Assembly: GCA_023663825.1 (NCBI GenBank)
Contig: JAMPGQ010000010.1
Coordinates: forward strand, 1 to 44,668
Origin: Anaeroplasma bactoclasticum
GTDB lineage: Bacteria > Bacillota_I > Bacilli_A > Acholeplasmatales > Anaeroplasmataceae
Reading direction: 5' to 3'
Length of the DNA: 44,668 nt
A program made the position numbers and the translations under genes. The notes beneath the pieces were generated by a model. That model saw only the letters and a program-made list of their open reading frames with translations. It was not told where the DNA came from and did not search any database. Below, piece by piece: positions 36,982 to 44,668 of this stretch. The stretch's first letter is position 1. Each line of letters starts with the position of its first letter.

Positions 36982-38361
36982 CTATTCTGCTGTTGGAAAA
37001 ATTGTAATAGTAGCGCCATAAATGTACATTCCACTTAAAGTAGAACCTAAATGATATGTCCCAGCTTCAGAAATTTCAAATGTATATTTTTGTACTGCAT
37101 TTTTAACTTTAACAGCATCTCCTTTTTGAAGTTCAACAAAAGATGTATTATATAAAGCAATGCATCTTTCTTCTCCTTCCTTAATGGAAGCAGAGTATAC
37201 AACTTCTATAGTACCAGCTCCTGGCATAATCACTCCCATATTCTGGCTTGCCGAAGCTTTTCCACCAAAATTCAATCTCTTTGTATATTGAACACCATCT
37301 AATTCTTTGTCATTTAAATCAACTTTCTTGCAAATATAAGTAATATAGTCTCCATATTTCAATGGTGTTGAAATTTGAGTCGCAACCTCATTTAAATCAC
37401 TTGCATTAAATTTAATTACGAGAGGTTTATTAGCGTCAGGATTTTCACCCACAGTAACAGTAACTTTACATTCCTTTGTTACTCCCATTTCTGAATAAGT
37501 AATAGTGACGGTCTGTTCTCCAGAAAAACCTGTACTAACACCACTTACTGAATATTGACCTGCTGGAATTGTAGCAGAATCATTGTTGGCATATGTTGCC
37601 TCAATTACCCAATCTGTTGTAACAAACTCTGAACCAAACTCAAATTCAGTCTTTCCAGATTTGAATTCTATTTTCGTTACTGGATTCAAATAAGTTACTA
37701 ATAAAAAGTTCTTTACTGTAACTTCTTGAGTAACACCATCTGATGTATAAGATTCCTTTAGAGAAAATACAACAAGATAATTTCCTGCTTTGGTTTTATC
37801 TACACCAGTTGTATCTAAAGTAACATCTCCTAATGCTATAGGAGTCATTGTATCATCTGAATATATAGTTGTAATACTAACACCTGTAAGATCAACATCT
37901 TCACCTATACTATATACAAATTCCTTGTCAGCTGGATCTGTATTTACATCTAATCCAACTAAATGCTTAATATTATTTTCGAGTATTGTTTTTACATCTA
38001 CAGTAAAATTACTTGTTCTTACTCTTCCCTCATATGTATAAGAAACGATGATTAAATATTGTCCCAATGCATTTGAGTCAAAGCTTTGACTATTAATTTG
38101 AATATCTTTTGTTACATCCTCAGACGTATTATTCGTAAAATCAGCAGTAACCTTTAAGCCTGTGCTATCAAAAGATTGTCCTAAATAATACTCCTTTTTT
38201 ACATTGGTTGTATCAAGCTCTATTTTATCCAAAGCTTTTCTTAATTCTACTGTTGGTTTCTCATCAGGTTTTGGATCTGATTTGTTCGATTGACAAGCAA
38301 CGAAAAAAAACATTTCGCAAACCAGCAGTAGTGCAAATAAAACTTTACTAATTTTTTTCAT
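36982..38361 (-). CDS. Surface lipoprotein with Ig-like repeats, possible pectin-binding module
   Basis: 459 aa. Lipobox FVAC, lipidated C23. Three tandem bacterial Ig-like (Big_3-like) units of about 90 residues (roughly 40-125, 130-225 and 228-302) share the pattern Y-x-x-G-x-x-x-D/T-x-x-G-x-x-V/I. The C-terminal about 150 residues form a separate beta-rich domain ending TYHLGSTLSGMYIYGATITI, which resembles accessory domains attached to pectate lyases. It could bind polysaccharide or space the lyase from the membrane. First gene of the operon, 18 bases before PL9. No catalytic motif seen. Confidence 0.75.
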   Translation of the reverse strand: MKKISKVLFALLLVCEMFFFVACQSNKSDPKPDEKPTVELRKALDKIELDTTNVKKEYYLGQSFDSTGLKVTADFTNNTSEDVTKDIQINSQSFDSNALGQYLIIVSYTYEGRVRTSNFTVDVKTILENNIKHLVGLDVNTDPADKEFVYSIGEDVDLTGVSITTIYSDDTMTPIALGDVTLDTTGVDKTKAGNYLVVFSLKESYTSDGVTQEVTVKNFLLVTYLNPVTKIEFKSGKTEFEFGSEFVTTDWVIEATYANNDSATIPAGQYSVSGVSTGFSGEQTVTITYSEMGVTKECKVTVTVGENPDANKPLVIKFNASDLNEVATQISTPLKYGDYITYICKKVDLNDKELDGVQYTKRLNFGGKASASQNMGVIMPGAGTIEVVYSASIKEGEERCIALYNTSFVELQKGDAVKVKNAVQKYTFEISEAGTYHLGSTLSGMYIYGATITIFPTAE

Positions 38362-38394
38362 ATAATTCTTCCTTCCTCACTACCACAAAAACAA

Positions 38395-38408
38395 TAATAG
38401 CGTTTTCA
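38395..38408 (-). promoter_or_regulatory. cre-like operator of the lipoprotein-PL9 operon
   Basis: The minus strand reads TGAAAACGCTATTA, identical over all 14 bases to the site in the importer promoter and 11 bases downstream of the -10. Here only one half of the 17-bp palindrome is kept. Confidence 0.75.
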
Positions 38409-38419
38409 TAGTTTAATCT

Positions 38420-38460
38420 ATTTTAACATTTTAAAACTATGTAGTCAATAATTCTATTGA
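38420..38460 (-). promoter_or_regulatory. Promoter of the lipoprotein-PL9 operon with inverted repeat at -35
   Basis: TTGACT (38448-38443), 17 bases, TAAAAT (38425-38420). The -35 overlaps TCAATA-ATTC-TATTGA (38445-38460), a shorter counterpart of the large inverted repeat at the importer promoter. Confidence 0.78.
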
Positions 38461-38489
38461 ATCAAATTCAATGTTTTTCTCATTTACTA

Positions 38490-38518
38490 TATACAAAAAA
38501 CAGAAAATCTTTTATAAT
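38490..38518 (+). promoter_or_regulatory. Promoter of the pectin methylesterase gene
   Basis: TATACA (38490-38495), 17 bases, TATAAT (38513-38518). It diverges from the lipoprotein operon promoter; no cre-like site of its own is seen. Confidence 0.65.
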
Positions 38519-38540
38519 ATTTGTAATTGAGGTGATTATT

Positions 38541-39455
38541 ATGTTGATGGAAATAACACATCTGCAAAGCATTAATGATGCAATCTCCCAAATGTCCCCA
38601 GGGGATATATTAGTTTTGAACGATGGAATCTATCATGAAAAAGTAGAAATATGGTTAGATAATATAACTATTCGTGCTAAAAATATAGGAAAAGCCATCA
38701 TTACGAATAAAGATTATTACCATAAAATTATGCCTGATAAAAATGAATGCAATACATTTCATACATATACAGTATATGTTGGAGGAAATCATATACATTT
38801 AGAAGGACTGCTTCTTCAAAATGAAGCAATTCCTTCTAATGTTTATGGTCAAGCTGTAGCTTTACATGTTGATGGAAATCATTTTCAATGTGAACACTGT
38901 ATTATAGAAAGTGCTCAAGACACTTTATTCACAGGTCCACTTCCAGAAGATTTATGCAAACGCTATGCTTCTTTCTATCCACCTGAAAAATTAAAAGGAA
39001 TCTCTTCAAAGCAAATTTATAAGCATTGTACCATTAAAGGAGATGTCGATTTTATTTTTGGATGTGCAACAGCTTTGTTTGAAGAATGTACAATCATCAC
39101 TATAGATTCCAATCGAACAACTCCTTCTTTTGTATGTGCTCCTGCACATCCTAAGGAGCTCCCTTTTGGGTATTTATTTTATCATTGTCAATTTAAAGGA
39201 AAAGAAAAAGCGTTTCTTGCAAGACCTTGGCGAGACTATGGGTGTGCCGCTTTCATTGAATGCGAATTAGGAGATCATATTCTTCCTAAAGGCTATGATA
39301 AATGGAATGATACTCATCGTGATCAAACCGCAAGATTTTATGAATATACTAAAAACAAGGATGTTAGTCAAAGAGTCTCTTGGTCTCATCAATTATCTTC
39401 TGTGGAAGCTAAAACTTATATAATAAATTTTAAAACTTTCTTAGAAAAAAAATAA
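38541..39455 (+). CDS. Pectin methylesterase (CE8), leaderless
   Basis: 304 aa beta-helix enzyme removing methyl groups from pectin. Signatures are GQAVALHV (103-110), QDTL (126-129), DFIFG (170-174) and ARPWR (227-231), which hold the two catalytic aspartates, the glutamine and the arginine. There is no signal peptide, so it probably acts on imported methylated oligogalacturonides. GAGGTGA fits ATG 38541; the longer 38457 start begins before the promoter and is rejected. Divergent from the PL9 operon. Confidence 0.93.
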   Translation: MLMEITHLQSINDAISQMSPGDILVLNDGIYHEKVEIWLDNITIRAKNIGKAIITNKDYYHKIMPDKNECNTFHTYTVYVGGNHIHLEGLLLQNEAIPSNVYGQAVALHVDGNHFQCEHCIIESAQDTLFTGPLPEDLCKRYASFYPPEKLKGISSKQIYKHCTIKGDVDFIFGCATALFEECTIITIDSNRTTPSFVCAPAHPKELPFGYLFYHCQFKGKEKAFLARPWRDYGCAAFIECELGDHILPKGYDKWNDTHRDQTARFYEYTKNKDVSQRVSWSHQLSSVEAKTYIINFKTFLEKK

Positions 39456-39488
39456 CTTTAAAATTGTTTTGTATATATTTTGACAAAA

Positions 39489-39550
39489 ATCGACAAATTT
39501 GATAAAAAAGTGCTTTTTTCGAAGAAATAATCTTATATTTTTTTGTCGAT
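39489..39550. promoter_or_regulatory. Two 0A-box-like sites upstream of spo0A
   Basis: ATCGACAAA (39489-39497) and TTTGTCGAT (39542-39550) are inverted copies, each matching the Spo0A box TTTGTCRAA at eight of nine positions. Each is followed by TTGATAAAAA. They lie 36 bases and more upstream of the -35, consistent with autoregulation. The rest of 39,456-39,643 holds no gene. Confidence 0.7.
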
Positions 39551-39585
39551 TTGATAAAAAGATTTTATATTTTTTTAAAATTCTC

Positions 39586-39614
39586 TTGTATTTCCTAAAA
39601 ATATCCTTTATTAT
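39586..39614 (+). promoter_or_regulatory. Promoter of spo0A
   Basis: TTGTAT (39586-39591), 17 bases, TATTAT (39609-39614), sigma-A type. A GGGAGG ribosome site precedes ATG 39644. No sigma-H consensus was recognised. Confidence 0.65.
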
Positions 39615-39643
39615 ATCATTTGTAAATACGGGAGGAAAGATAT

Positions 39644-40426
39644 ATGACAAAAATCATTGTGGCTGATGACAATAAAGAATTATTAAATATGATCAGCGAA
39701 TTTTTAAAAATGCAACCTAATATGGGGGTTGTGGAAACTTTTACTGGTGGCAAAGAGTTATTGAACTACCTAGAAACTAACACTGCAGACATTTTGCTGT
39801 TGGATGTTTTTATGCCTGATCTTGATGGCGTGAATACTTTAAATGAAATTAAGTCTAATCCGAAATATAATAGACCTAATAAAGTAGTTATTATTACTGC
39901 ATTTAACACGGAATCTATTATGACAAAAACATCCGCTTTAGGGGCTGACTATTTTATCGTGAAACCAATTGATTTAAATAATCTTCATAAAACTTTAAAT
40001 CAATTAGTTAATGAGGAAGCGACAAAAGGTATCACATACAACCTTAAAGAAAAGAACAAGAACACGAATGTCGACTTAGATACAGAAATCACTGAAATCC
40101 TTCACGAAATTGGTGTACCAGCTCATATTAAAGGCTATTTGTATTTAAGAGAGGCTATTACTATGGTTTATAATAATGTGGATATATTAGGAGCAATTAC
40201 AAAATACCTATATCCTACTGTGGCCAAAAAATATAAAACCACATCATCGCGAGTAGAAAGAGCCATTCGTCATTCTATTGAAGTAGCTTGGAATAGAGGT
40301 AATGTTGATGCTATTTCACAAATATTTGCATATACCATCAGTTATAACAAAAGTAAACCAACAAACTCTGAATTTATTGCAATGATTGCTGACAAATTAA
40401 GGTTAGCACATAAAGTTGTATATTAA
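39644..40426 (+). CDS. spo0A: Master sporulation response regulator Spo0A
   Basis: 260 aa. The receiver domain (1-120) has acidic D8-D9, phospho-acceptor D54 in [12 protein letters not shown], and the conserved Lys in FIVKPID. The DNA-binding domain (about 145-260) carries the Spo0A-specific [20 protein letters not shown] and the recognition helix region [16 protein letters not shown]. When phosphorylated it would start sporulation. The usual spoIVB neighbour is absent here; the gene stands alone between pectin and housekeeping genes. Confidence 0.96.
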   Translation: MTKIIVADDNKELLNMISEFLKMQPNMGVVETFTGGKELLNYLETNTADILLLDVFMPDLDGVNTLNEIKSNPKYNRPNKVVIITAFNTESIMTKTSALGADYFIVKPIDLNNLHKTLNQLVNEEATKGITYNLKEKNKNTNVDLDTEITEILHEIGVPAHIKGYLYLREAITMVYNNVDILGAITKYLYPTVAKKYKTTSSRVERAIRHSIEVAWNRGNVDAISQIFAYTISYNKSKPTNSEFIAMIADKLRLAHKVVY

Positions 40427-40427
40427 A

Positions 40428-40462
40428 AAGAAGCCTAGATTAAATTCTAGGTTTCTTTTCCT
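40428..40462. terminator. Bidirectional terminator, spo0A / methyltransferase
   Basis: AAGAAGCCTAGA (40428-40439) pairs with TCTAGGTTTCTT (40446-40457, with one G-T pair) and is followed by TTCCTTT. It overlaps the 3' end of the convergent methyltransferase gene. Confidence 0.75.
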
Positions 40463-41574
40463 TTAAAGCACAAAGTGTATAAAGTTTGATTCATTTCTAA
40501 CTGATTCATCCATACCTCTATCTCTTCTTTTAAGGAGGAAGAGGGGTTGTGATTTTCTAATATTGCACGGATTAAAATATTTTTTGGAGTTGCTTCCCAA
40601 TCAACAAATTCTAAAAGCTGTGTTTTATATCCAAAATACTCTAAGATATTTGCTCTAATAGAATCTGTTAAGATGGCAGAAAAGCGTTCCTTTAATATAC
40701 CATATTTACTAATCGGTAAAAGCTTTTTATTTTTTAATTGTAAATTAATTTCATGCTGACAACATGGTACAGAAAATATAAATCTGCACTTCATTTGAAT
40801 TGCATAATATAAAGCATAATCTGTTGCAGTATCACAGGCATGAAGGGTGACAATCATATCTACATCGCATTCTTTTTTAAATTGTGAAATATCTCCTACA
40901 TAAAATGCAAGGTTCTCATAGCCATATTTTTTTGCGATATCATTACAATGCTTAATAACATCCGTCTTCAAATCCAAACCAATCATTTGACAGTCTATCT
41001 TTTTTACATATGTAAAATAATAATATAAAACAAAGGTTAAATAACTTTTCCCACAACCAAAATCAATAACTTTTAAATGTGTTTCATTTTTGATGCTATC
41101 CTCAATCATTTCTAAAAAGCGATTGATTTGTTTAAACTTATCAAATTTGGCTTTAACTACTTTGCCATCTTGATTCATAATCCCTAAATCAATTAAGGGT
41201 GGAACAATCATTCCCTCTTCAATCAAATATTTCTTTTTTTTATTGTGCTCTAAAACAACAAAGTCATGCTTTTGTTGTTTTTTATTTGTTAATAATTTCC
41301 CCTTGCTAGAAATTTTATAGGCATATAAATAGTCCTTTGTATAAATTTCCAAACTATTGAACTGTTCTTCTAATACTTTATTCAAATAAGAATCTAAATT
41401 CTCTAAAGAAATATTTTCATGAAATACTTGTTGTAGAGTAAAAAAACTGATTTGAATCATTTCTTTTCCTTTAATCATTAAACGCTGAAGCTTAGCTTTC
41501 AAATAGATTTGCTTTGGGTTTTTAGGAAGTGAAAAAGATCCTTTTATTATGTCTTTAGGAAACAATATCTCCAT
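40447..41574 (-). CDS. SAM-dependent methyltransferase, Methyltransf_32 type
   Basis: 375 aa. The SAM-binding motif VIDFGCGKSYLTF lies near residue 170 and is followed by GLDLK, GDISQF and the family-specific LHACDTATDYAL and SVPCCQHE. These match the family of GSTCD-like methyltransferases (PF13679). The N-terminal about 150 residues are a separate, weakly conserved domain. The substrate is unknown; RNA is a plausible guess. ATG 41574 is preceded by GAGAGGAG; the nine-codon extension to 41601 lacks a ribosome site. Confidence 0.85.
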   Translation of the reverse strand: MEILFPKDIIKGSFSLPKNPKQIYLKAKLQRLMIKGKEMIQISFFTLQQVFHENISLENLDSYLNKVLEEQFNSLEIYTKDYLYAYKISSKGKLLTNKKQQKHDFVVLEHNKKKKYLIEEGMIVPPLIDLGIMNQDGKVVKAKFDKFKQINRFLEMIEDSIKNETHLKVIDFGCGKSYLTFVLYYYFTYVKKIDCQMIGLDLKTDVIKHCNDIAKKYGYENLAFYVGDISQFKKECDVDMIVTLHACDTATDYALYYAIQMKCRFIFSVPCCQHEINLQLKNKKLLPISKYGILKERFSAILTDSIRANILEYFGYKTQLLEFVDWEATPKNILIRAILENHNPSSSLKEEIEVWMNQLEMNQTLYTLCFKGKET

Positions 41575-41589
41575 AATACTCCTCTCTAG

Positions 41590-41621
41590 AAAAAAGGGCA
41601 TCAGGCTTTATCTGATGTCCC
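41590..41621 (-). terminator. Terminator of the DUF1508 protein gene
   Basis: On the minus strand GGGACATCAG (41621-41612) pairs with CTGATGCCC (41604-41596) with one bulged base, followed by six Ts. Confidence 0.8.
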
Positions 41622-41635
41622 CAGTTCTTTTATAA

Positions 41636-43060
41636 TTATTTCTTTTCCTCGATCTCTGCATCTTTGAAATAGGATACTACAGAAAGAGCTGCTGATTCTG
41701 CCAATTGCTTAGAATTATAAGATTCTCCACTTGTAGCAAGTCTTCCACTAGCAGTATATAAATTGTAATAAAAATTACCATTCTTATCCTTAAGAATTTT
41801 AAACGAACCAGTCTCTACATTCTTTTTGAAGCTTTCTATTGAACTCAAAGCGCCACTCTTAGAAGTATAGCCTTCAGCTTGACAAAGAATTTGTCCATTA
41901 GAAGCCTTCAAATCCCAACTAAATTCACCATCATACTTCTCAACAACATATTTGCCACCTTCTTTTTCTTCAGCTACAGTGGTATCTAAGTATGCTTCAA
42001 CTATATTTTCATCCTTTGTAGGAGTAGCTATTTCAACAATATTTGCCTTTAAAGCAAAATTCTTAAATGACTCAGAAGAGCGTACAGCACTCTTTTCTGT
42101 AGAATAACTTGAGCCTAACGCTAATACTCTATAATTTTTAGAGGTTAGCTTAAATTTATATAACCCACGTTTATCTTTAATAATTCTTATTTCACCGTCT
42201 TCAACGTTTCTCTTTACAGCATCTATAGCTTTCATTGCACTATCCTTAGTAGTATAAACTTCACTTACCACTAAAACCTCTCCATTAGATGCTTTTAAAC
42301 GATATTGATATCCATCCCCACTAGGATAAACCTCATACTTACCAGAATAAGTTCTGCCTTCTGCTGGTTTAGCAGCAGTTTTCTTTGTAGAAGCTGCCTT
42401 CTTTACTGGTGTTTTCTTTTCTTCTTCCTTCTTTGGTGTAGCAACTGTTTTCTTTGCTACTGGTTTTGTAGAAGCTGTCTTCTTTACTGGCGCCTTCTTT
42501 TCTTCTTCCTTCTTTGGTGTAGCAACTGTTTTCTTTGCTACTGGCTTTGTAGAAGTTGTCTTCTTTACTGGCGCCTTCTTTTCTTCTTCCTTCTTTGGTG
42601 TGGTAGCTGTTTTCTTTGCTACTGGTTTTGTAGAAGCTGTCTTCTTTACTGGCGCCTTCTTTTCTTCTTCCTTCTTTGGTGTAGCAACTTCTTCTTTTAA
42701 TATAGGAGTAATATCTTTACTTTCCTCTTCTTTTTTCTCTTCAGTTAAAGCTTCTTCTTGAACAGATTCTTCAACTAAAATAGGATTTTCTTCTAACTTA
42801 GTATCAGCAACTGGCTCCTCAGTTACTACTGGATTTTCAGTAGGTAGTTCTTCTGTTTTAGGAAGCTCTTCTTGATTCTGTGATCCCTGCTTTGCTGCTT
42901 CTTCCATTGCTTCATATTTTTTATCTCTCTCGTTTTGAATAATTTTAGAAGCGACATATACAATGAGAAGTAATGCCAAAACCCCCGCAATTGCACTAAA
43001 AAATACTACATCTACTTTGTTTGAAAAAATACCTTCTCCAGCCAATATATTTAATAACAT
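41636..43060 (-). CDS. Membrane-anchored protein with lysine-rich repeats and DUF1508 (YegP-like) domains
   Basis: 474 aa. One N-terminal helix (about 18-41) is followed by an acidic Glu/Pro/Val region (50-125), about four lysine/alanine repeats of 27 residues (unit KKEEEKKAPVKKTASTKP plus VAKKTVATP, about 128-230), then four DUF1508 units in two pairs (about 240-335 and 370-468). Each unit has the F/Y-x-L-K-A-S-N-G-x-x-L and S-Y/GYTSKxxA pattern. The role of DUF1508 is unknown. The lysine repeats resemble histone-H1-like tails and might bind acidic polymer, DNA or teichoic acid. Confidence 0.85.
   Translation of the reverse strand: MLLNILAGEGIFSNKVDVVFFSAIAGVLALLLIVYVASKIIQNERDKKYEAMEEAAKQGSQNQEELPKTEELPTENPVVTEEPVADTKLEENPILVEESVQEEALTEEKKEEESKDITPILKEEVATPKKEEEKKAPVKKTASTKPVAKKTATTPKKEEEKKAPVKKTTSTKPVAKKTVATPKKEEEKKAPVKKTASTKPVAKKTVATPKKEEEKKTPVKKAASTKKTAAKPAEGRTYSGKYEVYPSGDGYQYRLKASNGEVLVVSEVYTTKDSAMKAIDAVKRNVEDGEIRIIKDKRGLYKFKLTSKNYRVLALGSSYSTEKSAVRSSESFKNFALKANIVEIATPTKDENIVEAYLDTTVAEEKEGGKYVVEKYDGEFSWDLKASNGQILCQAEGYTSKSGALSSIESFKKNVETGSFKILKDKNGNFYYNLYTASGRLATSGESYNSKQLAESAALSVVSYFKDAEIEEKK
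42395..42700 (-). repeat. 81-bp tandem repeats, about four copies
   Basis: The mark CTTTACTGG recurs at 42401, 42482, 42563 and 42644, an exact 81-bp period encoding the 27-residue lysine-rich unit. Copies differ at few positions, so copy number may vary between strains. Confidence 0.9.
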
Positions 43061-43391
43061 AACTAAGACACCTCTTTTATTTCATCATTCTATTTCCTAT
43101 TATAAACTAATCCAAAACTTTTTTCTACAAAAAATAAAAAAAATTATAACATTTATCACATTTTTTTGTTATGCTTTTGAAAAAACATTCTTATATGTAA
43201 AATCAAACGTGGAAAAAATTCATTTTTGTATTTCATTTTTGTTTTTATAAGGCAAACTGAAATTTTCGTTTTGCATTTAGCTACACCATAATTTTATTAT
43301 TTTTTAAAAGATTTTATTACATTTTATAATTGTATAAGTATTTATAACGTGTTATAATTTTTAAATGAAATTATGAAAAGAGGGATATTAG
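43061..43391. other. Intergenic region with divergent promoters
   Basis: 331 bases, very AT-rich, no gene seen. A minus-strand TATAAT (43104-43099) likely serves the DUF1508 gene, though its -35 is poor. A plus-strand promoter lies at 43330-43358. A GCAAAC/GTTTTGC imperfect inverted repeat occurs around 43252-43275. Confidence 0.55.
43330..43358 (+). promoter_or_regulatory. Promoter of the chromate-transporter pair
   Basis: TTGTAT (43330-43335), 17 bases, TATAAT (43353-43358), then an AAGAGGG ribosome site before ATG 43392. Confidence 0.7.
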
Positions 43392-43970
43392 ATGAACATC
43401 TATTTAGACTTATTTCTAACCTTCTTTAAGTTGGGAGCAACTACCTTTGGTGGTGGATATGCTATGATGTCACAAATTAAAGAAAGTATAGTAGAAAAAA
43501 AAGAATGGTTAACTAATGATGAGCTATTAGAAGTATTTGCAATATCTGAATCAACTCCAGGACCTGTTGCTATTAATATGGCTACCTATATTGGATTTCA
43601 AAAAGGAAAAATATTAGGAAGCATTTTAGCTACATTAGGTGTCATACTTCCTTCTTTTATCATCATATTCATTATATCATTATTCTTAAATAAATTCTTA
43701 GAAAATAAATATGTGGCATATGCGTTTGTAGGAATTAAATGTGCAGTTGCATTTTTAATTTTAAAAGCTGGACTTAATTTATTTAAAAAAATGAAGAAAG
43801 CTCCATGGCAATTATGTGTTTTTGGAATCGTACTTATCCTAATGATTTTATTAGAATTATTCTCTAAGAGTTTTTCCTCAATCTATCTAATCATTATAGG
43901 TGGCGTAATTGGAATTATTATCCTTACTATACAAGATCATATAAAAAGAAAGAGAGATGAAATACAATGA
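43392..43970 (+). CDS. Chromate transporter family half-protein 1 (short CHR)
   Basis: 192 aa, one CHR domain with about five to six helices. The motif FFKLGATTFGGGYAMM and ESTPGPVAINMATYIG mark the family. Short CHR proteins work as hetero-pairs, and the second half is encoded directly downstream. In anaerobes the natural substrate is uncertain; sulfate or chromate efflux is a family-based guess. Its stop overlaps the next start (ATGA). Confidence 0.9.
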   Translation: MNIYLDLFLTFFKLGATTFGGGYAMMSQIKESIVEKKEWLTNDELLEVFAISESTPGPVAINMATYIGFQKGKILGSILATLGVILPSFIIIFIISLFLNKFLENKYVAYAFVGIKCAVAFLILKAGLNLFKKMKKAPWQLCVFGIVLILMILLELFSKSFSSIYLIIIGGVIGIIILTIQDHIKRKRDEIQ

Positions 43971-44536
43971 TTTATTTACAACTCTTTCTAGAATTCTTTA
44001 AAATAGGCTTATTTACCTTTGGTGGTGGATATGCTATGATTCCTCTTATTAAAGAAGTCGTATTAAATTATGGTTGGCTAACAGAAGAACAATTTATGGA
44101 CTTCATAGGAGTATGTGAATCTACACCTGGACCTATTGCGATTAATATGGCAACTTTTGTTGGTTCTTCTCAAGCAAGTATTGGTGGAGCGGCAGTTGCA
44201 ACCTTAGGTGTAGTGTTTCCTTCTTTCATTATTATATTATTAGTTGCATCAATCTTAAAAAAATTCATCAAAAATAAATTTGTTGATAGAGCATTAACAG
44301 GTATTAAAGCTGTTGTCATTGGATTAATTCTATCTACAGGTATTATCTCTTTAATGCAATGCATAGGTTATGAATCTCTTTCTTCTTTTAATGTAAATTA
44401 TGCCTCTATTATTATCTTTTCAATTCTTGTTCTTATATACTTCATCTATTTAAAAGTTACAAAGAAAAAATTAAACGCAATATTAATTATTGTAGTGGCA
44501 GCACTACTAGGTTTAGCAATTTGCCCTTTCATTTAA
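43967..44536 (+). CDS. Chromate transporter family half-protein 2 (short CHR)
   Basis: 189 aa, paralogue of the preceding protein with FFKIGLFTFGGGYAMI and ESTPGPIAINMATFVG. Such pairs are thought to insert in opposite orientation in the membrane. Translationally coupled through the ATGA overlap. A terminator follows. Confidence 0.9.
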   Translation: MIYLQLFLEFFKIGLFTFGGGYAMIPLIKEVVLNYGWLTEEQFMDFIGVCESTPGPIAINMATFVGSSQASIGGAAVATLGVVFPSFIIILLVASILKKFIKNKFVDRALTGIKAVVIGLILSTGIISLMQCIGYESLSSFNVNYASIIIFSILVLIYFIYLKVTKKKLNAILIIVVAALLGLAICPFI

Positions 44537-44551
44537 CTTCAAACAAAAATC

Positions 44552-44578
44552 CTATTCCTTTGCGAATAGTATTTTTTA
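44552..44578 (+). terminator. Terminator after the chromate-transporter pair
   Basis: CTATTC (44552-44557), six-base loop, GAATAG (44564-44569), then TATTTTTTAT. Confidence 0.7.
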
Positions 44579-44632
44579 TCTTTGTAAAATTAAGTTTATA
44601 AATTCTATAAGCTTATTTCAAACCTCTGGTTC

Positions 44633-44668
44633 TTATGCAGGGGCTAAGGTGACAACAAAAATATTTTC
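44633..44668 (-). CDS. Possible C-terminal tail of a gene continuing beyond the window
   Basis: On the minus strand the last 36 bases read ENIFVVTLAPA followed by TAA at 44635-44633. Hydrophobic, protein-like and open to the edge, but far too short to identify. It could equally be chance. Confidence 0.3.
   Translation of the reverse strand, partial: ENIFVVTLAPA

Noticed and set aside
38457-38540. Upstream extension of the pectin methylesterase
   Set aside because: It starts before the promoter; a good ribosome site precedes ATG 38541.
39441-39650. 69-codon minus-strand frame before spo0A
   Set aside because: Low-complexity Lys/Phe/Ile composition, no ribosome site, and it covers the spo0A promoter and 0A boxes.
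42305-42700. 131-codon plus-strand frame rich in Cys, Leu, Phe and Trp
   Set aside because: It is the antisense of the lysine-rich repeats; its composition is a by-product of the repeat.
42395-42700. CRISPR-like array
   Set aside because: The 81-bp units are contiguous and in frame with a protein; there are no unique spacers.
44581-44668. Riboswitch-like sequence at the right edge
   Set aside because: The GC-richer stretch resembles no riboswitch core I know and reads better as the end of a minus-strand gene.

Overview
The window is a chromosomal segment of a low-GC, Gram-positive, spore-forming member of the Firmicutes. It carries Spo0A, SpoIIID and SpoIIQ-type genes, a T-box in front of pheST, and AT-rich promoters with strong AGGAGG-type ribosome sites. 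The overall style (short intergenic gaps, an upp-atp operon, pectin lipoproteins, a predicted Na+-type ATP synthase rotor) would suit an anaerobic gut Erysipelotrichia-like lineage. That placement is inference; no rRNA or other decisive marker gene is present.

Left part (1-11,150). Minus-strand housekeeping genes: rlmN (cut by the window edge), the T-box-controlled pheST pair, two membrane proteins of unknown function (one apparently frameshifted at its start), yhaM, a type I pullulanase and the CCA-adding enzyme. yigZ diverges from the CCA gene. Their two promoters share one palindromic -35 hexamer. yigZ ends inside spoIIID, and its terminator is embedded in the most conserved part of spoIIID. 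spoIIQ has a very good forespore-type (sigma-G/F) promoter.

ATP synthase block (11,160-20,190). One long minus-strand operon rpiB-upp-atpZ-atpI-atpB-E-F-H-A-G-D-C, then a DUF1146 gene, spoIIQ and spoIIID. The order follows the classical Bacillus layout with the genes that usually lie between removed. The c subunit has two membrane carboxylates and the other residues of a Na+ site.

Pectin region (20,400-39,455). A surface lipoprotein with Ig-like domains and a large PL9 pectate-lyase lipoprotein form one operon. A second, roughly 10 kb operon encodes a membrane protein, two LplB/LplC-type permeases, a large solute-binding lipoprotein, two small membrane proteins, an MsmX-type ATPase, two more small membrane proteins and a leaderless GH28 polygalacturonase. 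A leaderless CE8 pectin methylesterase diverges from the lipoprotein operon. Both minus-strand operons have near-identical promoters (TTGACT-N17-TAAAAT) followed by a catabolite-repression (cre)-like site, so they look co-regulated. A plausible scheme is surface cleavage of pectin, import of oligogalacturonides, then demethylation and exo-hydrolysis in the cytoplasm. An unassigned (alpha/alpha)6-type glycosidase and a family-2 glycosyltransferase lie at the left end of the region.

Right part (39,456-44,668). spo0A with two 0A-box-like sites upstream, a Methyltransf_32-type methyltransferase, a membrane-anchored lysine-rich-repeat/DUF1508 protein, and a pair of half-size chromate-transporter (CHR) genes. 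The last 36 bases may be the tail of another minus-strand gene.

The best candidate for an undescribed system is the importer with five uncharacterised polytopic membrane proteins built around a dedicated ATPase.
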